Of a stretch of 64,000 nt of DNA, positions 1-7,241 are shown piece after piece; the first letter of the stretch is position 1, and each line of letters opens with the position of its first letter. The notes beneath the pieces are model-generated. The model searched no databases. It was not told the DNA's origin and saw only the letters and a program-made list of their open reading frames with translations. Location: the NCBI RefSeq assembly GCF_014062315.1, contig NZ_JACGLT010000001.1, forward strand, positions 481,685 to 545,684, in the 5' to 3' direction. The DNA is from Gelidibacter maritimus (GTDB lineage Bacteria > Bacteroidota > Bacteroidia > Flavobacteriales > Flavobacteriaceae). Made by a program: the position numbers and the translations under genes.

Positions 1-686
1 TAAACGAAGAACGTGCCATTGTTTCAGATATTGCTGGGACCACAAGAGATACCATTGAAGACGAAATGGTGATAGGAGGGATGAGTTTCCGATTTATTGA
101 TACAGCCGGAATACGCGAAACCGAAGATGTTGTTGAGAGTATTGGGATCAAGAAAACTTTTGAAAAGATTGAACAAGCACAGGTGGTGTTATTTTTAATT
201 GGCAGTGGTCAGCTCGCTAAGGGTGATGAGGCGATTCAATCCTTCATTGTCGAAATTGAGAAAATAAAGAACCAATTTCCACAGAAGCAGTTATTGGTCG
301 TCCTCAATAAAATCGACCAGATTACCGATAGCGAGCTTGCCAATATCACAACGCAGCTTTCACCTCACACGGCACACCTTATTCCTATTTCCGCAAAAAC
401 CGGATTTGGAGTGGAGCAGTTGACCGACACCTTATTGAATCTCATCAACACGGGTGCGCTCAGAAACAACGAAACCATCATCACCAACACCAGGCATTAT
501 GACGCTCTCTTAAAAGCCTTTGAAGAAATCCAAAAAGTCAAATACGGCTTGGATTCAGAACTTTCAGGCGATCTGTTGGCTATTGATATCCGTCAGGCCT
601 TATATCACTTTGGAGAAATCACAGGTGAGATTACCAATGATGATCTGTTGGGGAATATTTTTGCGAATTTTTGTATCGGAAAATAA
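1..686 (+). CDS. mnmE: tRNA modification GTPase MnmE, 3' part
   Basis: The gene enters from outside the window; the reading frame is already open at base 3. MnmE, with MnmG, modifies the wobble uridine of certain tRNAs in the cytoplasm. The visible part starts in the G domain, with the switch I segment IAGTTRDTIED, then DTAGIRET (G3), LNKID (G4) and SAKTG (G5). It ends with the helical C-terminal domain and the family's signature C-terminus FCIGK, whose cysteine is conserved. The methionine at base 66 is internal, not a start. The 5' half (tetrahydrofolate-binding domain and P-loop) lies outside the window. Identification is certain from the motifs and the C-terminus. The accessory region starts directly after its stop codon. 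Confidence 0.97.
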   Translation, partial: NEERAIVSDIAGTTRDTIEDEMVIGGMSFRFIDTAGIRETEDVVESIGIKKTFEKIEQAQVVLFLIGSGQLAKGDEAIQSFIVEIEKIKNQFPQKQLLVVLNKIDQITDSELANITTQLSPHTAHLIPISAKTGFGVEQLTDTLLNLINTGALRNNETIITNTRHYDALLKAFEEIQKVKYGLDSELSGDLLAIDIRQALYHFGEITGEITNDDLLGNIFANFCIGK

Positions 687-810
687 ACGACGTTTCTGAC
701 TCTTAATCAATCCCTGTTTTGACTGATATAAAGCATGTTGTGGTGTTTATGTTTTTCTTCTATTTCTTTTATTAATGCTTTTTGTACCGCATATGTACTC
801 CATTTTTAAA

Positions 811-836
811 TTATGTAGTACAAATGTACTTCATAA
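811..836. promoter_or_regulatory. 26-bp near-perfect palindrome, probable operator
   Basis: Arms TTATG-x-AGTAC and GTACT-x-CATAA flank an AAAT centre, with one mismatch per arm. On the minus strand the centre contains TACATTTG, which fits the Bacteroidota -7 box TAnnTTTG, so a repressor here could cover a promoter. Another GTACT lies at 795-799. The rest of 687-984 has no gene I can support. Which gene the site controls is unknown: the HEPN gene begins 150 bases downstream on the plus strand. Confidence 0.4.
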
Positions 837-984
837 TGAAAATTAAATTAAATGAACGGAATTACCATGTGGGAAAAGTAGCTTGCACATAAACTACTAT
901 ATGAAATCAAAGATTTCTTCAGATGGTAAAATACATCACATTTGATTTGTTTATAATTTGTAGATTTATAGCAAATTGATTTTA

Positions 985-1776
985 ATGGAAGAAAAGTTTG
1001 GAAAATGGGTCTCTGAAAAAGAGAACAAAGCTGTAGGAACAGTTTATAGTTACACCAATGCTTTAAAAAAGATATCAGAGCATTATTCGCAGTTTACAGG
1101 TAAGTCTACTTACATTTTTGACATTGACAATGTGACCGAGATATCTCAACTGATCGACTTGTATGATTTTAACGGAAAGTACAGTGATTATGGCAATATT
1201 GGAAACCGAACCTATATCAACGGACTTAAAACCTATAAACGTTTTCTACTAAACGAGCCAAAGATTAGAGGGGCTTCGGAACAAAAGACTTCTAAAAACA
1301 CTTATCAAAGTAAAAAATCTTCACACTATTTACTTGATTATTTTGACTCCGAATTAAAAGAAGAAGCACATGACATGCGGCATTGTTATGAGTTGTTTTA
1401 TTGTTTGGAACGCTCTATTAGAGATTTGGTGAAATCTGTGATGTCAGATGCCCACGGTCAGAACTGGTGGAAAAAAGTTGAGTATCGAGTGAGAGAAAAT
1501 GTCAAAAACCATTTAGACTATGAATTGGACACTACTCATACTAAAAGATCAGATAATGAAATTGATTATACAACTTTTGGAGATTTGCGTAAAATCATAA
1601 ATTCAAATTGGACAATTTTTGAATCTAAATTCCAACGCAACTTAAATTCGGTGAATGAAGTGATGATCGATCTGAACCGCATCAGAGTTTCTATAGCCCA
1701 TTGTACGCCATTAGCTCAGAAAGAGGTCAATCGTTTGGAAATTCGGATAGATGATTGGTTTGGGTTATTGAAATAA
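985..1776 (+). CDS. Swt1-type HEPN domain protein
   Basis: A 263-residue soluble protein with no signal peptide or membrane segment. The N-terminal ~90 residues (KAVGTVYSYTNALKKISEHY onward) resemble a small all-helical domain often joined to nucleases. The C-terminal ~150 residues look like a Swt1-family HEPN domain, ending in the RVSIAH motif (R234-H239) followed by the EVNRLEIRIDDW helix. HEPN R-x4-H motifs commonly form RNase active sites, so an RNA-cleaving defence role is likely but inferred. I prefer the ATG at 985 to the in-frame TTG at 976. It stands alone as the first gene after mnmE. No cognate antitoxin is evident next to it. The HEPN assignment is by motif only. Confidence 0.7.
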   Translation: MEEKFGKWVSEKENKAVGTVYSYTNALKKISEHYSQFTGKSTYIFDIDNVTEISQLIDLYDFNGKYSDYGNIGNRTYINGLKTYKRFLLNEPKIRGASEQKTSKNTYQSKKSSHYLLDYFDSELKEEAHDMRHCYELFYCLERSIRDLVKSVMSDAHGQNWWKKVEYRVRENVKNHLDYELDTTHTKRSDNEIDYTTFGDLRKIINSNWTIFESKFQRNLNSVNEVMIDLNRIRVSIAHCTPLAQKEVNRLEIRIDDWFGLLK

Positions 1777-1822
1777 TGTATCAAAATCACTTTTGTACCA
1801 ATTGCAGTGATAAATATTTTTA

Positions 1823-1945
1823 ATGGTATTCTTATCAATGTCGAAATACAATGCGAAATGCGCTCCTGAAATATTGATTAAAACTTCAAGATGGGCTGAT
1901 CGCAGCTGCAACCTGTGTGACGAACTAAAAACCAAAACCATATAA
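1823..1945 (+). CDS. possible 40-residue small protein
   Basis: A short frame from ATG 1823 to TAA 1945. Its second half (TSRWADRSCNLCDELKTKTI) has a CxxC pair and is rich in charged residues. I do not recognise it. The only support is position: a good intrinsic terminator begins ten bases after its stop. It could be the remnant 3' end of a longer gene or chance coding. Confidence 0.25.
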   Translation: MVFLSMSKYNAKCAPEILIKTSRWADRSCNLCDELKTKTI

Positions 1946-1954
1946 AAATCAATT

Positions 1955-1980
1955 AAACCGCGACTAGGCGGTTTTTTTTA
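1955..1980 (+). terminator. intrinsic terminator
   Basis: A seven-base stem, AAACCGC (1955-1961) paired with GCGGTTT (1968-1974), closes a six-base loop and runs straight into a tract of T. It would end transcription coming from the HEPN gene and/or the small frame before it. Confidence 0.75.
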
Positions 1981-2121
1981 TTTTTTACCTAATGAGAGAT
2001 ATCTTTTATCAGTTTGGAATTGTAAAAGGTTTAGGATAAAAGCAGAAACGTCATTATTTAGCCTATTTCCAAAGACGAGTTGTATAAATCAGGGTATAAC
2101 CTGATAAGACGTTAAGTATAA

Positions 2122-2137
2122 TCAGGCTATTGCCTGA
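2122..2137. promoter_or_regulatory. TCAGGC-n4-GCCTGA operator before mobile mystery A
   Basis: A perfect 6+6 inverted repeat with a TATT centre, 69 bases before the mobile mystery A start. The same palindrome with an AATA centre lies before the truncated second copy (36635-36650). Nearby CAGG/CCTG half-sites (around 2093-2103 and 2153-2158) suggest cooperative binding. The likely binder is the downstream HTH protein. Confidence 0.5.
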
Positions 2138-2206
2138 CGAGATGTTTTTAGGGTCAGGTAAGAACCTTGCTTTCGTTACACACCAGTGAGGTTAAAACCT
2201 TACAAT

Positions 2207-2578
2207 ATGAACAGGAAAAGATTACAAATAGAACAATTAGACCGTAAATTAAAAGAATTTGAGGAAGCTGTACAAGTTACACAACCAGCAATTGGTTGGC
2301 TTAAGACAATTCGGGTTTCCTTAGAAATGTCGCTACAGCAAGTCGCTGATAAACTTTCCATTACAAAACAAAGTGTTCGGGAAATCGAAATACGGGAAAA
2401 GGAAGGTAGCATCACGCTTAACAGTCTAAAAGACACCGCGAATGCACTGGATATGCAACTCGTATATGGATTGGTACCCATAGATGGTACTATAGACGGT
2501 CTGATTGAACGCAAAGCAAAAGAACTGGCTATTCAGATTGTTTCAAGAACTTCCAATACAATGAAGCTGGAAGGTTAA
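2207..2578 (+). CDS. mobile mystery protein A, XRE-type HTH
   Basis: A 123-residue DNA-binding protein matching the conserved mobile mystery protein A pattern. It opens with MNRKRLQIEQLDRKLKEF, then QPAIGWLKTIRVSLEMS, followed by an XRE helix-turn-helix (LQQVADKLSITKQSVREIE) and the family's ALDMQLVYGLVP segment. The family usually pairs with mobile mystery protein B, a Fic protein, and B follows here in broken form. It is probably the repressor/antitoxin partner; the palindrome at 2122-2137 is a plausible autoregulatory operator. The ATG at 2207 is chosen over an upstream in-frame GTG (2186) because the family begins here. A truncated paralogue lies at 36687. Confidence 0.85.
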   Translation: MNRKRLQIEQLDRKLKEFEEAVQVTQPAIGWLKTIRVSLEMSLQQVADKLSITKQSVREIEIREKEGSITLNSLKDTANALDMQLVYGLVPIDGTIDGLIERKAKELAIQIVSRTSNTMKLEG

Positions 2579-2655
2579 GAGAACTCCAAGCAACGCCTTC
2601 AAAAAGCCATTCAGGAGCGTACTACCATCATTAAAAATGAAATGCCCAAATCATT

Positions 2656-3252
2656 ATGCGATTAGACTTGACGTATATCGATGGGCAAACTCCTATTGAC
2701 GAGGATGAAAAGGAGGGGCTATTAATTGAGACCATTAGTACCAAGGCTGACCTGGATGAGTTTGAGCAGCTCAATATATAGGAATCCTTACAATGGGTAT
2801 TTGGTAAAAAATTCAAACCCAAACAGGTATTTACAGAAAAGTTTATATGCAATCTACACAAACGTATGTATGGCAATATATGGGCTTGGTCCGGAACCTT
2901 TAGAAAAACGGATAAAGATAATGGGATTGATAAACACCAAATTCCTATGGAGCTTAAAGTACTTTGTGATGATGCCTTATACCGGATAGAAAGCAAAATA
3001 TATTCCCCAGAGGAAACAGCCATACGTTTTAAACACCGTATCGTGAGCATCCACTGTTTTTCTAGTGGGAATGGACGGAACAGCCGTTTAATGGCCGATA
3101 TCATTATTGAAAAACTGTTCAACAAAGAACTCTTTACTTAATGCACAAACAATTTGTCTAAAGCCAACGAAACCAGAAAAGCATATTTGCAAGAAGTGAA
3201 ACAGGCCGACCAAAATAATTATCAACCCCTACTGGAATTTGCGTCTTCTTAA
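2656..3252 (+). pseudogene. mobile mystery protein B (Fic domain), two in-frame stops
   Basis: One continuous reading frame starts at ATG 2656 (MRLDLTYIDGQTPIDEDE). It is interrupted only by TAG at 2779-2781 and TAA at 3139-3141 and ends at 3252. Between the stops it encodes a Fic core with HRIVSIHCFSSGNGRNSR, which corresponds to HxFx(D/E)GNGR with serine in place of the usual acidic residue. After the second stop the family C-terminus continues in frame (KANETRKAYLQEVKQADQNNY...). Fic proteins usually transfer AMP to target proteins. With two nonsense codons and no frameshift the lesion looks recent. Suppression or sequencing error is possible but less likely for two sites. Confidence 0.8.
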
Positions 3253-3347
3253 TTTTTCACTTCCTTAAACCCTGTATAAATATATAACGTAACTCAGTGT
3301 ATTCTTAATTCTAATAGTTTATATTTATAACCTTAACAAAATTTAAG

Positions 3348-3545
3348 ATGAACCGAATTAAGGAAGTTCTGAAGGAGAAAGGCGTCAAGCAAGTATGGCT
3401 TGCTCAGCAGTTGGGTAAAAGTTTTAATACCGTAAATGGTTATGTTCAGAATAGAGCACAACCTAGCTTGGAGGTTTTGTTTAAAATTGCGATTGTTTTA
3501 AATGTTGAGCCAAAGGATCTCTTACTAACTATTAAAGAAATTTAG
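3348..3545 (+). CDS. small XRE-family transcriptional regulator
   Basis: A 65-residue protein made almost entirely of one Cro/XRE helix-turn-helix: MNRIKEVLKEKGVKQVWLAQ, GKSFNTVNGYVQNRAQPS, then LFKIAIVLNVEPKDLL. It lies 90 bases before hsdR in the same direction. Small XRE proteins of this kind commonly sit just before type I restriction genes and are thought to control them, like the C proteins of type II systems. A TATATTTA box around 3320 could be its promoter. The control role is inferred from context. Confidence 0.8.
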   Translation: MNRIKEVLKEKGVKQVWLAQQLGKSFNTVNGYVQNRAQPSLEVLFKIAIVLNVEPKDLLLTIKEI

Positions 3546-3635
3546 AGTGTTTGGGAGTTACAAGGCTAACTTCATAATAAATAGAATTATTGGAATAGAA
3601 ATGTTTCCAAAAGTTTTTAAGTTAAACCTGATTGC

Positions 3636-5942
3636 ATGGGGAATATTTTATCTGAATCAGATACTAGGGCGAATTATATCGACCCTAAATTGGTTGATAG
3701 CAAGTGGGAACCAATTCATATTGTTAGAGAATACTATTTTACGGATGGTCGAAAATTACTTGGTAACAAGCGAGGCAAGAGGCTGTTCATAGATTATTTA
3801 TTAAAATACAACAACGCCAACTTAGCCATTGTCGAAGCTAAGAAATTAGATGATCATCCTACTAAAGGACTTCAACAAGCATTGGAATATGCAGAGAAAC
3901 TCGATATAAACTTTGTTTATGCAACTAATGGCGTACGAATTTATGAGTTTGATAGGCGTATAGGGAAGGGAGATTATATTGATGATTTTCCAACGCCAAA
4001 AGAAATGTACGACAGACTTTTTGGGAAGACCAATCAATTAAAAGAACAGTTACATAACATCCCTTTTTTACTCACAGGAAATTTTGGTCCTCGATATTAT
4101 CAGGAAATTGCCGTCAATAAAACGATGGAAAGTATCGCTGATGGTCAGGATCGTATTCTTTTAACTTTAGCTACTGGTACTGGAAAAACTTTTATTGCTT
4201 TTCAAATAGTGCATAAACTATTGCAGGCCAAATGGAATTTAGATGGAAATGATAGACGTCCAAGGATTTTATTTTTAGCAGATAGAAACGTTTTGGCAGA
4301 CCAAGCAATCAATACGTTTAATCCTTATGAGAATGATGTTATAAAGATCGATGGAGAAGAAGTGCGCAAACGCAACGGCGTTGTTCCTACCAATGCCTAT
4401 ATCTTTTTTGCCATATATCAAGCCATTGCCGATCGGGAGGATATTGGCGGTTATTATTCGAAATACCCAAGCGACTTTTTTGATTTGGTGATTATTGATG
4501 AGTGCCACCGTGGTAGTGCGAACGAAGAAGGGTCGTGGCGCGCCATATTGGATCATTTCAGTCCTGCCATTCATTTGGGAATGACAGCGACACCAAAACG
4601 AGATGATAATGTGGATACCTACCAGTATTTTGGGAAACCTATTTATGAATATTCTCTAAAAGAAGGGATTCAAGATGGATTTTTAACGCCATACAAAGTA
4701 AAACGAGTGACCACCAATATCGATGAGTACATTCATACCAACGACAATAGAATTATTCAGGGAGAAGTGACCAAAGATCGGTATGAGATCAAGGATTATA
4801 ATAAAAGTATTACCATCAATCAGCGAACAGATCTTGAAGCAAGAACGATTTTAGAACACATTGGCAAGATGGATAAAACAATTGTGTTTTGTGCCAATCA
4901 AGATCATGCCCTGGATTTAAGAGATTATATTAATAAGCATAAAACCGTTTCGGATCCTAATTACTGTGTGCGTGTAACCAGTGATGAAGGAAAACACGGT
5001 AGAGAATTGCTGGAAATGTTTCAGGATAATGATAGAGACATTCCAGTGATTTTAACCTCTTCAAAAATGCTGACTACAGGAGTGGACGCTCGAAATGTGA
5101 GAAATATCGTGCTGACTGCTCCAATTGGCTCTATGGTAGAATTCAAACAAATTATTGGTCGTGGCACTCGTGTTTTTGATGGAAAAGACTTTTTTACGAT
5201 TATAGATTTTGTAGGAGCCACCAATTTGTTTTACGACACCGCATGGGATGGCGAAGCAGAAGAAATAGAAGAAGGTGGAACAGGAGGAGAGCCAAAACCA
5301 AAAGAACCGAAAGAATCTAAAGTTGACGATCCTCGTGAGCCATACGAACGAAAAGAAAAATTGATTGTCGAGTTGTCCAACGGACGTAGATTGAAAGTCA
5401 CAGACGTGGACACACGCTATATAGATGAAAACGGAAGACCTTTGACGGCACGTGAATTTTTAGAAAAACTGATTGGGGAATTGCCTGGCATTTATACAGA
5501 TGTCGAACAATTACGTTCCATTTGGGCGAATCCAGATTCCCGATCCGATTTATTGATAAAATTGGCTGACTTAGGTTTTGATAGAGAGCAGCTCAACGAT
5601 TTACGAAATATGATTGCCACGCCCGATTGTGATATTTTTGATGTGTTGGCACATATATCCTTTTCATCGGAATTGATGACACGAAAACAACGTGTGGAAT
5701 TTGTAAAAGGAGATCCGCAGGTTTTTGAAGTCTATAAAAATCTTGAGGCCAAGGAGTTTTTAGAATTCATTCTGAAGCATTACGAGAAGTTTGGCATTGA
5801 AGAATTAAGACGTGATAAATTGGGCGATTTGGTAACACTGAAATTAGGCACACCAAAAGATGCAAAAAATGCTTTTGGTAATATGGATGTCCTATTGGGA
5901 GCTTATTATAAACTCCAGCAGCAAATATATCAAGTGTCCTAA
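3636..5942 (+). CDS. hsdR: type I restriction enzyme R subunit
   Basis: A 768-residue motor-nuclease subunit of a type I restriction complex. The N-terminal nuclease domain shows the D-x(n)-ExK pattern (FIDYLL... IVEAKK, about D53, E67, K69). The SF2 translocase follows: Walker A LATGTGKTF (~178-187), DECH (~289), GMTATPKR (~312), and the motif VI segment IGRGTRVF (~505). The C-terminal third is a helical region that docks to the methylase. The length fits the shorter Bacteroidota HsdR forms. It opens an hsd operon whose M and S genes follow after a two-gene insertion. No lesions seen. Confidence 0.95.
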   Translation: MGNILSESDTRANYIDPKLVDSKWEPIHIVREYYFTDGRKLLGNKRGKRLFIDYLLKYNNANLAIVEAKKLDDHPTKGLQQALEYAEKLDINFVYATNGVRIYEFDRRIGKGDYIDDFPTPKEMYDRLFGKTNQLKEQLHNIPFLLTGNFGPRYYQEIAVNKTMESIADGQDRILLTLATGTGKTFIAFQIVHKLLQAKWNLDGNDRRPRILFLADRNVLADQAINTFNPYENDVIKIDGEEVRKRNGVVPTNAYIFFAIYQAIADREDIGGYYSKYPSDFFDLVIIDECHRGSANEEGSWRAILDHFSPAIHLGMTATPKRDDNVDTYQYFGKPIYEYSLKEGIQDGFLTPYKVKRVTTNIDEYIHTNDNRIIQGEVTKDRYEIKDYNKSITINQRTDLEARTILEHIGKMDKTIVFCANQDHALDLRDYINKHKTVSDPNYCVRVTSDEGKHGRELLEMFQDNDRDIPVILTSSKMLTTGVDARNVRNIVLTAPIGSMVEFKQIIGRGTRVFDGKDFFTIIDFVGATNLFYDTAWDGEAEEIEEGGTGGEPKPKEPKESKVDDPREPYERKEKLIVELSNGRRLKVTDVDTRYIDENGRPLTAREFLEKLIGELPGIYTDVEQLRSIWANPDSRSDLLIKLADLGFDREQLNDLRNMIATPDCDIFDVLAHISFSSELMTRKQRVEFVKGDPQVFEVYKNLEAKEFLEFILKHYEKFGIEELRRDKLGDLVTLKLGTPKDAKNAFGNMDVLLGAYYKLQQQIYQVS

Positions 5943-5950
5943 CACGATTA

Positions 5951-6037
5951 ATCGCATATCGCGATATGCGATATATATCTGTGAATACTTATTTTATATT
6001 GAAAATATGATTAATATTGCATATCGGAATACGCAAT
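5951..6037. promoter_or_regulatory. two 22-bp palindromic operators
   Basis: A perfect 22-bp palindrome at 5951-5972 (half site ATCGCATATCG) is followed by a related imperfect one at 6016-6037 (ATTGCATATCG / AATACGCAAT). The second ends exactly where the next start codon begins. Two copies 65 bases apart, centre to centre, suggest cooperative repressor binding. A near-consensus -7 box TATATCTG lies between them at 5974-5981. This probably drives the inserted pair and the downstream hsdM-hsdS genes. Confidence 0.7.
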
Positions 6038-6562
6038 ATGATGAAAAATAATAACACATTAAAGCCTCAGGACATCTTGATCCTTTTAAAAATTTGTACG
6101 TTGGGAAAGCAAGATTGGTTTCAACATGACCTGTCTGAAGCCTTGGGTATCAGTCAATCTGAAATATCAGAATGTTTGTCACGCTCAAAATACTCTGGAT
6201 TAATAGATGCCAACCGTAAAAAGGTGAACGTACTAAGTCTGTTGGAATTTATACAATACGGTATCAAATATGTTTTTCCACAGCAACCCGGTGCTATTGT
6301 AAGAGGTGTTGCAACTGCACATTCTGCGCCACCATTAGATCAGGAAATCATAAGCGAACAAAATTACGTATGGCCCTATGCAAGAGGTCATATGCGTGGT
6401 CAGGCGATACAGCCACTTTATAAAACAATTCCGAAAGCTGTTTTGAACGATAAAAAATTACATGAAGTATTAGCACTTGTTGACGCCATTAGAGTTGGTA
6501 AAGTACGTGAACAGCATTTAGCCATATCCCTATTAAAAGAACGCCTTCAATATGCGGAATAA
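6038..6562 (+). CDS. helix-turn-helix protein, probable antitoxin or repressor
   Basis: About 174 residues, soluble. The N-terminal ~75 residues read as a winged-helix domain (DILILLKICTLGKQDWFQHD, then LGISQSEISECLSRSKYSGLI). The rest is a conserved-looking domain with YVWPYARGHMRGQAIQPLY and a helical tail. I do not recognise a named family. It overlaps the following nucleotidyltransferase gene by 11 bases, and the two lie between hsdR and hsdM. The pairing and the operators just upstream suggest a toxin-antitoxin-like module or hsd regulators. The start is ATG 6038 (ATG 6041 is equally possible); an upstream TTG at 6017 lies inside the operator. Confidence 0.65.
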   Translation: MMKNNNTLKPQDILILLKICTLGKQDWFQHDLSEALGISQSEISECLSRSKYSGLIDANRKKVNVLSLLEFIQYGIKYVFPQQPGAIVRGVATAHSAPPLDQEIISEQNYVWPYARGHMRGQAIQPLYKTIPKAVLNDKKLHEVLALVDAIRVGKVREQHLAISLLKERLQYAE

Positions 6563-7241
6563 TACGTTTATCAATTTAAAAGTTGTTGCCAAAGTGGCGC
6601 ATGCTTTGGGTGATCTTAACGCAGAAGTCGTGTATATTGGCGGTGCCATCATAAGTATTTATGCTACCGATGCAGCTGCAGAGCCACCGAGAGTAACCAC
6701 GGATGTTGATGTATGTGTGCAAGTATCGAGTCTTGGACAAATGGAAGCATTAAGAGAGCGGCTACAGCAAAAAAGTATTTATCCAGATCCCGAAGGAACA
6801 CATTTATACCGCTATACCTACCAGGGGATTCTTATTGATTTTATTCCGTTTGAAGCAACGCCACTCGGACCTACCAATCCTTGGTTGAAGTCTGGTTTTG
6901 CCAAAGCTTTCCAAACGCGTATTGATGATGTGGAAATTTCAGTACTTCCTGTATCACTGTTCCTTGCCACAAAATGGGAAGCATTTAAAAGCAGAGGTAC
7001 TGATCCAAGATGGAGTCACGATTTTGAAGATATTATTTATGTATTAGACACAAATTTAGAACTGATAGACGAAGTCAGTGCCACGTCTTCCGAAGTGAAA
7101 AATGTATTAAAATTAATGAGCCTCTTTATTCTTGAGCATCCTAATAGCCAAGAAATAATAGAATGTCATATTAATCAAATGACAGCGCATGAACGCGCTG
7201 CAATTATAAAAGCAACCTTACAAAGCATTACGCAGTTATGA
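6552..7241 (+). CDS. nucleotidyltransferase-fold protein, AbiEii-like
   Basis: A 229-residue protein with the minimal nucleotidyltransferase signature: YIGGAIISIY (GG motif) followed by RVTTDVDVCVQV, giving the paired acidic residues DVD around position 50. LIDFIPF may supply the third acidic strand. A helical second half contains LFLATKWEAFKSRGTDPRWSHDFEDI, as in AbiEii/AbiGii-type and related proteins. Such proteins transfer nucleotides to RNA or protein targets and often act as toxins. It is translationally coupled to the HTH gene before it (11-base overlap) and to hsdM after it (ATGA, 4-base overlap), so all are probably one transcript. The toxic role is inferred. Confidence 0.7.
   Translation: MRNNTFINLKVVAKVAHALGDLNAEVVYIGGAIISIYATDAAAEPPRVTTDVDVCVQVSSLGQMEALRERLQQKSIYPDPEGTHLYRYTYQGILIDFIPFEATPLGPTNPWLKSGFAKAFQTRIDDVEISVLPVSLFLATKWEAFKSRGTDPRWSHDFEDIIYVLDTNLELIDEVSATSSEVKNVLKLMSLFILEHPNSQEIIECHINQMTAHERAAIIKATLQSITQL

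Noticed and set aside
1857..1945. The segment before the terminator at 1955 considered as a structured RNA gene.
   Set aside because: No tRNA cloverleaf, tmRNA tag or known RNA core could be found. A short coding frame with the terminator after it is a simpler reading, though weak.
2200..2514. A long minus-strand open frame opposite the mobile mystery A gene.
   Set aside because: It mirrors the real gene; the plus strand has the family sequence and an operator.
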